Source: Oasisia sp. SBJ-2009 (taxonomy: Eukaryota > Annelida > Polychaeta > Sabellida > Siboglinidae). From it: a stretch of 64,000 nucleotides of DNA. A program made the translations under genes and the position numbers. This document shows positions 27,221-40,866 of this stretch, piece after piece; positions within the stretch are counted from its first letter, which is position 1, and every line of letters starts with the position of its first letter. The stretch covers positions 45,164,696 through 45,228,695 of the forward strand of contig OZ024865.1 in assembly GCA_964017155.1 (NCBI GenBank). Direction: 5' to 3'. Below the pieces are notes generated by a model. The model was not told where the DNA came from and searched no databases. It saw only the letters and a program-made list of their open reading frames with translations.

Positions 27221-29330
27221 AGTAATGAATGGTCAACTAGTTTTACACTTTACTCCATGGCCAATGTGTTCAATAGAACACTGTCTCTGTTTTTCTTGAA
27301 AACAATAAGCCACGCAACAATTAACAAGAGAAATCTATTTCTATACACATATCCACCACTGTCAAATACCCAGTCATATAGGTGAGTGTAATAGAGGAAT
27401 GTAGAAAGAAACATGTGCCCATGGATTGACACAGCAGCACATAATTCCACCTAGTGTTCCACATTCGAGAGTCCAAAGGTCTGGCCACTGCGCCAAAGAG
27501 CTTGGGCCAATACGAACCTCACTCTTATGCAAACGAGTTTCTGTTTTTGTGCCATACAGTTGTACAAGTCAGTCAACGGTTAACATTTTTATTATATTCG
27601 TTACCATGTTATTATGATAGCTGAGACCGTATTATTTGAATTATTGTAACAGTTTTAATGAGATATGTATTCTGGTGGAGATACCGTGGTGTGAGCATCA
27701 TAATCAAATTTGGACACACGCGTGTACATCGCACTTGTTGTTTACATGGATGCCTCTTGACGAACCTTTTGAATTGCGTACCGTTGAAGAGGCACAAATG
27801 CATGCATATCGCGAGGGATACACCACCACGTTGATAACATCATAGTTCTTCTTCGAATCTAGTGATAACATTTATTGGTTCATGTTATTTTGTGAATTTA
27901 GCTATCTTGTTTTTTGAAATTATGTTGATGTAAATTGTGCACAGACCATTATACGCACATCAATAGGGGACTTTTCGTTCCATTTGCAACCATATATAAT
28001 ATATAAGATGGTGAAGTTGCATCCTTAATCGTAGTATGACATGCGATGACGTATGGAATATACACACATAGAGTACTGGAACATCTCCACTTTCTGTCGA
28101 TTGGAATTATTGGAAATAATGTACCCAACAACTTAGCATGGGTCTACGACATCAAACATGTTTTCACCACCAGTTTACGAGGTGACATTGCCTGACTATC
28201 TCACATCGTAAAGGTGTATATTGGTGTTTGAGTGAAAGGTTAATTTTCGCCTGAGTATCCGACATAATTTTATTTCCCAGGGGTGATCTTCGTTTGAGTA
28301 TCCCATTTACCGTGACTTTTTATAATTTTTGGAACAGATTCCTGACCTGCCATCGTAACTAATGTAAATTTGTAAGAGTTTTTCTAGATCCGATATTTTC
28401 CTGACTAGCGTACATTTTGTATTCCTTTTTTGTTGTTTTTAATGTACCCTTAGCTGACTTGCTGTCGTTACGGTGCTCATGTACGTAGTGCCGACAATGC
28501 TTAATATTAAATTAATTGCTATGCACCAAGCAGCTGATAAAATACTGTTTTGTTTTTATAGAAAAACGACTGCATTATATGAATGAAGCTTACACTATGC
28601 AATGATTGTTCTGTCTGTCCTGACTTTGTTTTTTATATATTCAGGTTAATACATTCAGGTTTTTCACATATAATATACCAATATTACGTCGCGGAACTGC
28701 ATATACTACACACAACACTAGACCATCAATAAAGGTTTATCGTACTGCGGTGCTAAGACATGGGCATGGACATGGTAATTCACTCATTGCTCTAATGAAT
28801 TCAACTGTATGAACCTTTATCTGGATATATAGAGGGACAATGCATGCATGGATGACTAACCAACAGGTACAATTGCCATGTGTCTAGAGCCTACGAAGAC
28901 CATCATTATTTATACACTGAAGGTTCCCGAACCATTTCTTAATCTGAAAACACCTCGATATTATCATAATTTATCTGCGTAAATTGTAGCCTGTAGTGAG
29001 ATATTTTCAATATGCGTGTAGGTGGCTGGTTGAGACTGACTGCCAGCGACAACATATTCGTCAGAATAACCCACGACATGTATTCATCCCACTGCGTGTA
29101 ACGTTATTACTTTTAAAGTTTAACAGTGTTTTTCATCAACTGACATATGCATCATGGTATTTAATAATGTAGGAGCTTGAGGCACGGTGGATAGTGGCGT
29201 GATTCCACGAATAAAGTAATACAGCAGTAAGAAAATGTGTCATGTTTATGATATGACGTATTTTCACCGACAGTCCTTTGTGTCAATGTGTATATAATTG
29301 CTTATAAGAAGTAATGATTTATACAAACGA
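27219..29330. other. Intergenic, no supportable gene
   Basis: AT-rich single-copy-looking sequence. A 70-codon frame at 27636-27845 has a plausible composition but no recognisable domain and no splice context that decides it. The region directly precedes the gene B promoter. Confidence 0.5.
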
Positions 29331-29335
29331 AGTTG

Positions 29336-29343
29336 TATAAATA
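29336..29343 (+). promoter_or_regulatory. TATA box of gene B
   Basis: TATAAATA in the shared context GTTGTATAA. Transcription start is inferred near 29366. The downstream leader matches gene A (CAGTCGAAAAACTGTGGGTC). Confidence 0.7.
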
Positions 29344-29365
29344 CAGATACAGTTCCAGACATCAG

Positions 29366-29413
29366 TACCACTTGCAACAGTCGAAAAACTGTGGGTCACA
29401 CTTAGGCTGCAAG
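29366..29413 (+). other. Gene B 5' UTR exon
   Basis: Non-coding leader ending at the donor CAAG|GTAAGT (29413/29414). The intron ends at ATTTCAG (29626), leaving 15 nt of leader before the ATG at 29642. Confidence 0.6.
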
Positions 29414-29641
29414 GTAAGTGAGACAACTTATTTGTCTTTCTTCAAAAACTGATAAATTTGATACCTTTATTATAACTGCTAACATTTTGTATAAAATAAA
29501 TATGATGACGCGTGCTAGATTCATCACGATGTTGCATTTGAGTGTGTGGTGGGATGTAACAATTGCGTACATTTTTGGACGATTATCACAGGTAGCCGCA
29601 TTTTCAAACAATTATTGTAATTTCAGAATACACCAGGCGAT

Positions 29642-31294
29642 ATGGCAAAGTATTTCATCACACTGCTGGCGTTAGCCGCAGTATATGCAGCAAACGGTAA
29701 GTGCTTGAGATACGACACTATTTCTGTTCCGTGTCCGTTTGTTTGTGAGATTGTTGGTACGTACTTGTTTGCGTACGAGAATAAGTATGTGTGCATTTAT
29801 TCTTTCGTGTGTGTGGGGGTGTATGTGTGTATGTGTGTGCGGGGTGTTGTGTGTGTATGGATGTGTGTGTGCCTGTGTGTGTATCTGTGTGGTGTTTGTG
29901 GTGTGTGTATGTGTGTGTATGTGTGTATGTGTGTATGTGTGTATGTGTGTATGTGTGTGTATGTATGAGTGTATGTAAATGTGAGTGTGTTTGCTGTGTA
30001 AGTATATGTATGTTTTGAGAGTAAGGACATTTTATTTGGTGTGTGTCTGTGTGCGCGTTCATGTAAATGAATATGTATGTGTGCGTGTATGCTCTTGTAT
30101 ACGACCGTTGTTCGAAAACATGCACCTGAAAGAAGCCGTGTATATCCAGCGCACTATCCTCACTACCCGTTCGATGGCTGCTTTAACGGCTACAACTACG
30201 ATTGCTGCACGCACCGTCAATCCAACTTCTACTACCCGTCTCTGGTGAAGCCTTTCCCCTACTACTACAGCTGCAACGGCGGAAGACTTGCGTATGGCCG
30301 TTGTCCCTTCAACCAGTGCGTCACTGTTTCTGGAAGCTGCGGTGAGTGTGCTATCAAATATAGCTGATTGGCTTTGTTTTTGGTAATCATTAACATATTC
30401 GATATTCGTATCAAATTATGCTGACACAAGACGGTTCCGTCAGAGTTACTCTTACTATATGTTGTTAATATATCACGTAATTATAACTGATAATACACTA
30501 TTTTAAATTGTTAACATTTCACAAGTTCAGCAGTAAAAATCAGAGCATCTATGTGCATATACAACATTAACATTAGAAGAGGTGTTGATGTGTGTGTGTC
30601 AGGAGAATGCGTAGATCGCTGCAGCTACACCCGGAGTGTCTACTCTTACTACTCGACTTCCTTCTACGGACGCTACTACTACCAGTGTAACCGAGGATCA
30701 TTGTACTACCGCTCGTGTGGACTGAACCAGTCGTACTATCCGGGACTCGGCCGTTGCGGTTCGTGTATATATAGCACATTATGATATACTTGTAATGGTC
30801 ATTCACATATTACGGTACTTTGGTATCGTAGTTGGCATCCAGAAAAATAAATATGCTGTTGGCAAAGTCCGTAATGTATATGTAGCTATGTCACTTTGGT
30901 ACATAAATACTTTTACTATATATGTGTATAGTGCAACACGTCATATTTTTAATATCAATGGTTAATTACCTAAATTGTTGTTACTATTATCTGATGCACA
31001 TATTTCCTCTTATGTAAATATGTGGGATGTTATACTAGTCGCAATCAGTATTATATTCCTATGCAATTGTGATCAAACTATGTATGAATATTGTGTCGGG
31101 CAGGCTGCAGAGAGACCTACTGTGAGAGGTACAACGGCTGGCAGGCGACCGTTTGCAACGGATGCGGAAGCTTCGTCTACTGCAGATATGGACGTCCCAT
31201 TCGCTACAGGAGATGCCCCTGGAACAGACGCCACTACGACTGTCATCACCGTCGTTGTGTCAGCAGGTGCAACAGCTGCTGTGGCGAACGATAA
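29642..31294 (+). CDS. Gene B: secreted Tyr/Cys/Arg-rich protein with three CBM14-like modules, intact
   Basis: Exons 29642-29696, 30150-30341, 30603-30758 and 31104-31294 give 197 residues; all introns are phase 1. The signal peptide is MAKYFITLLALAAVYAAN. Module 1 begins with four extra residues relative to gene A (AHYPHYPFDGC) and keeps its seven Cys, ending in CPFNQCVTVSGSC. Module 2 is nearly identical to gene A (YYYQCNRGSLYYRSC). Module 3 keeps all eleven Cys (CRETYCERYNGW to CNSCCGER). The role is inferred as for gene A: an extracellular disulfide-rich protein with possible chitin or glycan binding. The intron after the signal-peptide exon is rich in GT repeats. A 3' UTR intron follows 14 nt after the stop. 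R3 and relic H lie downstream, so a second unit may once have followed it. Confidence 0.88.
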
Positions 31295-31658
31295 GCAAAT
31301 TGCATAAGGTAACGTGAAACATTCATTGTTTTGAGACAACTTACCATACTATTGGTCTGATTGTTATTCAAATTACAGAACATATATAATGTAATAATGT
31401 ATAACAAATATTTTAATGTGTCATAATTTATGTCGCTACAGATGCACCAATTTTAAATTAATCGATATTACTAACAACATCCTGTCAACGAAACAATTAA
31501 TATTTTAAAATAATTGGCATCCAATCTTTGGCGTGCTCATATATTAAATTATATTCCAATTCTCTTACGACTCAAATGCGTCTTTGTAAATTGTCACTGT
31601 GTTCATGTATATATGAAAATATAATCAAACATTACAATACGTGTGCTTTCTATTGTAG

Positions 31659-31812
31659 TGGCGTTCACCGGTCGACCGTCTACTCTACGAAATGACTAGG
31701 AACACGCCATTCAGAGCGGATAGACATTTCTCAGAATTGACATCATCAATTTCTCTTGTAACCTGGTAGATTTTGTGAAAATATCGCTACAATAAAGCTA
31801 TTGATCAGACAT
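31659..31812 (+). other. Gene B 3' UTR exon with poly(A) signal
   Basis: Acceptor TATTGTAG at 31658; the exon starts TGGCGTTCACCGGTC. AATAAA is at 31791-31796 in the context CGCTACAATAAA. It is closer to the 3' exons of genes C and E than to those of A, F and G. The donor of the preceding exon is at 31308/31309. Confidence 0.65.
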
Positions 31813-31814
31813 TT

Positions 31815-32719
31815 ATCGATGTGTTCTTGGTTTTGTCCGATTTATATTGTATAAAATGTATTTAACGCATTATCGAGATACACGCTTGAAATGTCACACC
31901 GTCATTCATAACAGCACATGTTAAGGTGTCATATATATTCGACAATATATTATTAACTAATGATAATACACATCCTTTGTCCATTGATATGCCACTTTCT
32001 AGATACATAGTATACTTAATATACACCGAACTGGTATATTTGATCGTTGGTTTCATTATATTTTAAATATATTACCGTAACCACCGCCACATGACCGTTC
32101 CGCAATTCAATTGATATTTCAAAAAAAAATTATCGGCATGCAAACAACTAAGCGCATCGTCAAAGACGTCGTCTGTGTGACAAACGCTATAGTGCATTTT
32201 ATAATTAAGGTTATTATCATTTATCAGTGGCTTTCAACAGAATAGAAAATACATCAACGTAGGAAAGTTGAGCGATTCCGGTCACTACATGGTTTATGCA
32301 TATTATTTAAAAGGAACACATTTGACCTGTTATAATGACTATTTAGATGTACCAATATTGTATAATAAATGTCCTCGCTATTTTGTCTCTGTCCGCACAC
32401 ATACTTAGTGCGTTGCGTAGCCAAGTAACATTCAGCCAAAATGTCACATTTACCTCTTTACAGTAACTGACTTGAATTCATGACCGTGATATCAGTTCGT
32501 CTGATCATGCAACTTTTCCTTTTCGCTTAACGTGTCTATTTGCACACATTTGGAACTATCACCCACACATATGAGAGCAACTTCCTGATTCATTTGTCTT
32601 GAGACAAACACACTTGAGAGGTTTAATTTACTTAGTAGTGTTTTGGAGTTATAGTGGACCAGCCAACATGAAATTTAAAATTGTCATCGGCAGTTATGTT
32701 ATTAGCATGACACAATGGT
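31815..32719. other. Intergenic, no gene seen
   Basis: AT-rich sequence downstream of gene B with no coding, RNA or repeat signal that can be supported. Confidence 0.5.
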
Positions 32720-33560
32720 AAATAGAACACTCATAGGAGATAAGGGTGGATGCCACCATGGATTTTGAATTTGAAGGTCATTTTCAACACCCTGGCACAC
32801 TATTTGCCCCTGATCGTCTCCTTTCAACACCAGTGTCATCGGCATGTATAATCAGGAATGGTGGTTGTACCATCACATCAACAAATAATTTACCTACTTG
32901 CAAACGGAAATCTATCCAGTTGATTAGAACATGAACAATGTCATTGTCAGTTTTCTTGCTGTTCCCACGTATTTTTATCGGTAAAATATACGGTATTGTG
33001 TGATTTTGAAAACAGGTTAACCTGGCAATAAGGGATATGCAAACAACTTTTATATACGAGAATGAACCATTTCGAGATAACCACATTTTTGTGTTGCATT
33101 ATCCTATGCATCGGTAACAATCTAGAACACTATTCAACGTTTGACTGGTCCACTATTAGATTTCCGACACGGTGTGACAGCAAGTTCCAGTGTGGAAGCC
33201 ACCCACTGACATCATGCACTTAAGACACGCCATTGACTGTGTTCACTGGAGCGCAGCGGCATTGTCGTCTGGTGCTGGGCTACACAATGGGAGATATATT
33301 GTTGTGCGCGGCCGGCTAGGGCTTGGTGCATGAGTAAAAGAAAAAAGTGCAGGTAGCAGTAGTTTGAGGATTCATCACAAACATTAAAGATGCATCCGGC
33401 TACAAACATGATGCATGCCCTGTGTTTTACGAATTATATTTTTTCCATCACTGATCATGTGGAGCAAAGTGTATAAATGATGTGTTTCAGGTAAATGGGT
33501 TTCGGATGACTGATCACAATTTTCTATTACTAAACGTTGTTGCATCATTTAAGACAAGAT
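32720..33560 (+). repeat. Dispersed repeat R3, copy 3
   Basis: 32940-33115 matches 13240-13400, and 33110-33560 matches 12475-13020 and 13680-14185 (GACTGTGTTCACTGGAGCG; GGTAAATGGGTTTCGGATGA; GATGACTGATCACAATT). As with copy 2, a 5' gene relic follows. Confidence 0.7.
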
Positions 33561-33679
33561 GGACGTTGCCGCTTTAAAAATAATAATAATACAATTATAT
33601 GAAAACGTTAATATTTGTGATGAGTTCCCTGTGCTTTGAAGTCAGCCAAATGTGCATGTATCGAGAAATAGTTAATTTG

Positions 33680-33942
33680 GAATAAGTTGTACAAATACGG
33701 ATACATTTCCAGACATCAGTTTCGTTTCCAGACACGTTTCGTGGAATTTTCTTCTCTACTTGTTGTCATGTGTTTTATAAATATGTTGGTTTGCTCGACA
33801 CCACTTTGAATCTGTTAGTTTATGGGAGACATTACAATACATCGCATTTTAGTAAGATATATGCTTATTGCAGAGTAAGACGGACGTTATGGCGACATTT
33901 GTTTCGTGTCGCTGGCGCTAGCTGTTGTATGTGCATCAGAAG
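33680..33942 (+). pseudogene. Relic H: promoter and signal-peptide exon of a CBM14-like gene
   Basis: A decayed TATA context (GTTGTACAAATACGGATACA) is followed by leader-like sequence and a signal-peptide exon at 33889-33942. The exon starts MATFV, loses 1 bp, then matches SLALAVVCASE in the shifted frame. The donor GT is mutated to TT. No module exons follow. The downstream intron-like stretch matches that behind relic D. Confidence 0.7.
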
Positions 33943-36379
33943 TTAAGAGACGTGTGAGCGAGCGAATTATATGAATGTGTATAGTTGTGTTCAACAGCGG
34001 GTAATCTGTATGTATATAAAAGTGAATGCGTTGCGTGAGAGCGAGCTGTCTGAATACATCATATTTGGGTCGCTGACGTTTTGTCTGAATTAATGTATAT
34101 GTGAATGCGATACTTGCATATATGACGGGGCTTTACAATGGCGAATCACTTGGAACGTCGGTAGATGTATGCTGTGTTTCTTGTTCTTCAAACTGTGTCG
34201 CAACATACCTCTCTGTAGATGCTTCACTGCGTTACCAAGTCAGGTAACGGTGCAACTTATCATAAACCAATCAAACAACTACGACACCAAAGGTTTCACT
34301 GTTGTAAAAACCACCAACACACGTACTTTAGAAATGTCAGATGAAACAAACAAAAACATTTAAACACATTGAAACACGCAACACGCTCATTTTGCCGTTA
34401 ACTTCAATGCATGATTTTGCATGTTTTGTTAAGCTAAACGTTGTCTGACCAGCCTGCACTGCTTTTTTGTATTTTGTCGGTTTGTGATAAAATGAACCTT
34501 TTGGTGACTTGCAAACATTACGCAGCTCTTCCGCGGAGTGACGCCGACGTGAAAACTATGATTTGGCTCACTGTTCGCCCAACATCGCAACAAATAAAAC
34601 ACCCAGCCCGCGGCGAAACGAGGGCTGCCAACAAACGGGGAGCGCTTATGATCGGATTAATTATTTACGATACCATAGATTAATGGCTTTGAATAAAAAA
34701 ACATGCATAATACAAATACGAACAAAAACAGATAAGCTAGATGCATGCATTAACTGTTGTGTTATTGATGTCCCAGTGAAGGGTCAAGCAAGCCGTAGCG
34801 AAGTCCAATAAAATGTTGTGCATATCGTATAGTAATCCTGTCCGGTTGTGTATTACAGGTGAACAAATCGCGCAACAAAAAGTACGAACTGGTTACCATT
34901 TAAGGAGACTCATATAACTGATTATTCTCTAAGACATCTTTAAATAAAACCGTTGAACAAACATAGCAATATTTGGTAGATTCGCGTTGTAAGTTATCCG
35001 TATGACATTTGCGATTAGCTGGTGTGTCGAATTAGTGAGACACTGCACAACGTAATGGTTTTAATTATATTGTAATTAATTCATTGATATGTTACTTGAT
35101 TATGCACAGGTAGCAATTATCACATGATAGCGCACTGAATTATTTGCTAATTTATATATCAGTGGCCCATAATGGTATACTTGAATTCAATATCCGCTAG
35201 GTTGTACGTTCTTTTCGGACAATAATCAAACGAATAGCTTCGCGCTTACAATATTTTTGTCTAACCGTTGCCTGAAAAACACGCTTGCGTCACCACAAAA
35301 TAAAATATGTTATGAAGAGAGTCTCACTGCCTGAGCAGCGCGCACACCTAGCGTGGGCTTGTAAATGTTTTTGTTGCGATGACATTTGCTGTACTAACCG
35401 ACGTAGTCTGGTGTGTTTGTGGTAGTTTATGATGACACGAATGATTGCCTGACTTGCATACGCTGCACGACATCTTAGACAACGTTGCTCCAGACAAACG
35501 TTAATATATTGCAAAACATCAACTATACGTTACGTTATTCCAAATACGCTCAATTCGCCGTAAAGAAGCTTTGCAAAATACATATCATGTACCGAACAGG
35601 GCACCTGTATAAAGCAAACAGGCGCGTATTGACTACCGTATTATGAGTATCTGTAACGGAGATAATTGACAACAATCATCGCAAAAGTGTCATATATTAT
35701 AATGACATGTTGCGACACATTTTATATTTTGACTAGTTTTCAAGTACTATTTTAATGTAACAGTGGATCGAAACAGGCTGATATAACAATTACCACATTA
35801 TAGTATTCATGTTGTTTTAACAACAGCGCTATAACTATATACATGTTCTCCACCCAGGGCATACTATTCCAAGAACATTTAAGGGCGGGACACACTTTGA
35901 TAGATAGGTCGGACGCTCGATTAGCCCAATAGTTTCTTTGTCCATCTACCATCTAGAGATAATTCTCTATGTAGAAATCTTGTGAACTCTTGTTAAAGAA
36001 TTACGAACTGGTCAAACAAAATCACAAGTCAAATAGCTTTGTACGCACTGAGTTACATCTTGATTGCTTTATTAGACAAATCTCGTTTTTGCATGGTGGA
36101 AATGTCTATTGAGTTTGCGTGCCTTTCGCTAGTTGTGAATACATACCACTATCGTCAGAATGATGAATATGAAATATTCACACAAGTGAACCTAACAAGT
36201 GTTTTTTTTATGAATTATATGTGTGCTATTGCAACTGACATTATGGAACAAAGCAACTAGTCGACGATGAGCTTGAATTGAATCACGATAGTCGATAGCA
36301 CGCAATCAACAGTAAAGTATCATAATTGGTTTAAAAACACTTGGCATGTCTAAGAGTTATATTCACCGACACTTTGTTT
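33943..36379. other. Duplicated intergenic DNA, no gene seen
   Basis: 33943-34560 matches 15170-15720 and 34560-34810 matches pieces of 16440-17570. 34900-36379 appears unique, AT-rich and without coding signal. Confidence 0.5.
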
Positions 36380-36520
36380 TATGGAAGACAGCACGATGAT
36401 GTGAAACAAGACACGATTGATACAGGCACTGTTGTATAAATACATATATGTGTCCAGACATATGTACTGCTAGAAACAGTTACAGATCTATGGATCATTC
36501 GTTGTATGCACGGAATGTGA
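36380..36520 (+). pseudogene. Relic I: promoter and leader of a CBM14-like gene
   Basis: The sequence around 36386-36440 (GAAGACAGCACGATGATGTG and on) resembles the gene A upstream region at 4770-4830. GTTGTATAAATACATATATG supplies a TATA box at about 36434-36441, and a CAGACAT..GTAC..CTAGAAACAG leader follows. No signal-peptide or module exon is found; a (GT)n tract begins near 36580. Confidence 0.5.
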
Positions 36521-36580
36521 GACGCTTCTTTGACTGCTATTAGGTAACTGTAAATATGACGGTGCTTTCCAGAATCAACA

Positions 36581-36839
<259 letters not shown>

Positions 36840-36844
36840 TATGG

Positions 36845-39520
36845 ATGACGGTATACATGCAGTGGCAAACAAGATGTTTTCACGGTCAGATTATTCCGGT
36901 CAATATCTTCACAGGTCAATGCCTGCCCGTAACTGTGCTTGCATTTACAACATATGTTTGTTATATTTGTTTTGTTTCGGAATGTTTAATGTTTCACTGT
37001 TGAAAAATATGATGTGATATTTGTGCAACTAACACTTTGTATTACTTATCACACTGTTCTTCTCGTAGGCATAAAAGTAGTAAAAAAACGTTCAAAGTCG
37101 GGACACTACATCAAACGTAGGTAATACAACAGGATAGCCTCAGCTCACGAAACAAAACACGTATAGTTGCGTAAGGAAACTTAATAAAAAGTGTCTTTGT
37201 ACACACGATTAAGTGGTTTCTGCGACGTCATTCAAGAGACGAGTTGTGGATTTTCCAGGTGTTTTTATTTGACAAAAACAATTCTGGGAAAGTATGCGCG
37301 TGCAGTCAGTCGGACCAACACTTGAGCCTTCATTTGCACGGTACTAATTAATGCATCATAATTGTGGTGCTTGTTACTTCTGTTTCTTTTTGCACATATC
37401 GGGCAGGGTAGAAGGCGAAGGTCGCACAAAGTGGGCCCCTCAACCAAAGTGGGCTCCCACCCTCTGTCGTCATTCCAGTCGTATGACTTTGTTTTATTAA
37501 TGACAACAAACCCACCAGGGGACATCTTTGAACAATACCTGAAAGCCAGTAACGCGATTTGAAACATACGAGATAAAAACGTTCATATTTCATTCTTTTC
37601 TTAAACTATTTGTCTACAGGACCTATTTTGTCCTCATCAACCATATTTAGAAATATGATGGCAGTTTCGTTAGCATAGTTGTAGGTAGAATATGTATTAT
37701 GATTAATTGAATTTAAAATTGCAAATGTAGTAATGCTGCTAGATAACAATGCGACAAATCATGAATGGCACACACCGGGAGTATAATTCCATACTGCACA
37801 TACACTTATCTCACCGAGTGCGAAAATACAATGTTTAGTTTTACACATGGAAATGGCAACAAATGTCGATATAAAAGACCTGGCGATCTCTAAAAAGTAG
37901 CCAGATAACCACAGCTATCCCCATCCTGACCGCATCGCCTATTCCTATTGTGTGCCAACAAATACCCAGATAAACCGACGCGGAAATCCCATATACACGA
38001 GAATTGGAGCTGATTAATAAAGCCAACGAAGCCATTGCGACACTTCGCGAGCAGCAGATCGACTTCTAAAGTATATATCACAACATGGTTGTATTGCTGC
38101 AAACTCTTTTCGAACAGCGAAAGTAGGATGAAATATATCAAATGTGGGAATGCATAGTGTGAGCACATGACGACTGCGCTTGCTATAAAGGCGATGCATT
38201 TACATGCGAAATGTGCTCCAGGAGGGAGCCCACTTTGCCTTCCCATTTTTGAAGACTCGTTTCCGCCCAATATTTTCAGATGCCCATTGCCAACATAAAT
38301 AAAAAAAATGTATTGCATCACAAGTTTACGTGTTGTTAGATAAAGGTTGAAAGGTTGTCTTTCTGGAAATAAAATGGTAATTTATTAATATTTAGAAAAT
38401 ATGCGCTGTTTTACCTTAGTAGGCCCCTTTGAGCGACCTTCCCCAACTTGTTAATTATATTGATGACGTCGTGGTCAATAGCACGTACAAGCAATGCACC
38501 CTTTGCCAGATTTGTTTCGTACCGTTGGTCGCGTATCATTTCGTATGAAACGATACATAATTAGCTCTATCGGATAACTTTCAAGAACATTTACTATTGT
38601 GTAATGTCAACTAAATAAACATGGTTTAATGTGTGAACCTTTGTGACGACTGCAGTCGTGTTGTTGCTTCACATAAGCAAGGGATCTGCACGCCTAGAAA
38701 TATCAGATATAGTGGATTTGGAACACCTTGTATACCGACAAATCCGTCATTATAATTCCATGGTTCTATTCGTAGTTACCAGTAGGTACCAGGTAGCCAT
38801 AGCAGTGCTGCCGCCTGACGATTGGGCACCTATGCAACGCACAACATCAATGCATGCATACGCATACATAACCGTAAGCATACGCATATACACAGACACA
38901 CGCTCACACACATGTATACATACATATAAACACAAACAAACACACACTGCAAACCTCAACACATATTACATTATTGGGATCCCTGGAAGTAAAGTCTTAA
39001 TTATAATGCTATGAATAATAATGAGATTTGATAGAACATCATATTATGTTTCCTCAACACCCATCGTCCGTTCTGTCTTCGTGATATTGTAACGATTTGT
39101 TGAACTAATCATATCCAGTATGAAAATGGTATAATGTTGTGAAGAAAACAATTACAATAAGTAACAAATATAACACTAGCATTAGTCCTGTTTTGAGAAA
39201 GCAGGTCCTCAAAATATTACAATTAGAGCATATGGCCCTGTATATCGTACTATGTCATGTATTTTCCAACACACTGATTGTACCATTAACGTATATAATC
39301 GCTGTAACATTTGTAACGTCTGATAACAAAGTAAGAATGACCTTATTCCAGGCACAAATACAACACGTAAATTTGCAGACCCTGCACGGCTCGTACATGC
39401 AAGCCCCATAGCTCGAAGTCTGATAAACTCGGTTAAGAAGTGTCACACTGAAATGATTGTTTCGTAAATTAACGATATCGTGACACCTCCCCTCTGTCAA
39501 GCTTCAAATCGCACCACGTA
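36845..39520. other. Intergenic, no supportable gene
   Basis: Several short open frames exist on both strands (e.g. 37890-38321 minus, 38643-39014 plus). None has a recognisable domain, and none is supported by a conserved copy in the window. Confidence 0.45.
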
Positions 39521-39526
39521 GTGTTA

Positions 39527-40104
39527 CTAAGATTTCACCGGCCGACGGACTGCTCGGCCACACCTGGTATACACTGCCGACTTACTCAGCCCGGCGGGAA
39601 CGTCCACGGGCAGCACGACTGCATCACTGGAATCGTCCGGCGGCACTACTTGACCACCTGGAACGTCCAGCGGCAAGACTTCCCATGGCCCCTCAGCCTG
39701 AATGTCCGTATCATCAGGTTCGTTGTAGGCACTGATGGAAGCACGTTCGGCACTGGTTTTCACAACATATGACCGTTTCCGCGGGTCATTTCTTAACCCA
39801 GTGCTCGGTGTCGACCATTGCTTCTACCCATCGATTTTCAGCAACACTGGTTCGCCTTTTTGTAACGGTGTTGACCATGAGTAGCATTGCCAACATGGCC
39901 TGGTATGGTAGCGTCCACTAGTACACCGAGTTCAAGCACAACACCCTGCATATGTCTCCGCCGCGTGCGCATTGATCGTAAGGGAAACTGCTCATATCCA
40001 GTTGATCCACATGAAAAACTCAACTGCAAAGATTTTGTTACAGTAATAGTACCCCATTTGCTACATCGCATGTTTTTTACGTAGTTCATGTAGTTTATTA
40101 TCAA
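39527..40104 (-). mobile_element. Possible LTR-retrotransposon pol C-terminal relic
   Basis: The minus strand has two adjacent open stretches. The last one is acidic and Pro-rich and ends YTRCGRAVRRPVKS, like the 'RSGR..+PP' tail that closes Ty3/gypsy-type polyproteins. No integrase or RT core motif is visible, and no LTR was recognised. Low-confidence assignment. Confidence 0.3.
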
Positions 40105-40260
40105 TATACCCAGGGGGCCAAATGCAGTTTTTTTGCTAAAAACAGACCCGGAATGCTGTAAAAGGTTTGAATCGAAAATTCATATCTACACACATCTAGG
40201 ATCATAATCTAGGTGGACAACCTCAAGGAAAAGTTACTGGAAACATGGAATCGACACTCA
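40105..40260 (-). repeat. Short dispersed repeat, inverted relative to 44640-44780 and 49960-50080
   Basis: Shared blocks in reverse complement are CAGGGGGCCAA, TGCTGTAAAAGGTT, ATCATAATCTAGGTGGACAACC and GGAAACATG. This is a small interspersed element or remnant without coding capacity. Confidence 0.6.
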
Positions 40261-40866
40261 CATAACACGCCCCTATGAGCAAAGGTGGTTTCCGCGCTCG
40301 TCATCAATTATGACATCTACACATCCCTTATTACTATGGTGCCATTTATCTTATATATTTATACACCAGGTACATTAGTGTCACATATGAAGTCAAACTT
40401 CACCTAAATAAAATTAAATTGACATGACCAGATATTAAATATTGGTTCAAAACACATTGCATTTCTGGTGTATATTTTTATATTTTCGAATGTAATTAAC
40501 ATGTTTCTTTATTAAAACGATTTGCACGTGTTCTATTTATACTTTAGTTTCTTCTTTATATTTGTTATTTAGGAAACAAAATATATTAGAATACACAACT
40601 GCTGAACGGAAATATAGGTGATTCCGTTACCCTACCCCCAAAATAGTACCGTCAAGCAATACATGAAATACATTGTTTTGATAAAGCACTCGTGTATGAG
40701 TAACTTGTATAAATGTATCTCCAGATTAACAGCCCATAATGCCAATAGTTTCATCATTAGGCCTGGGCTAGCTAGTGCGTAAATAATCATGTCTCGCTCG
40801 TAAAAATAACAAAGAACAATGATTTTCCAATGAATCTATTTTTATAACACACAAACAGAATGGTAG
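40261..40866. other. Intergenic, no gene seen
   Basis: AT-rich sequence between the short repeat and the minus-strand family ORF; nothing supportable. Confidence 0.5.

Noticed and set aside
37890..38321. 143-codon minus-strand ORF as a gene
   Set aside because: No recognisable domain, no promoter or splice context, and the length is within chance expectation for a window of this size.
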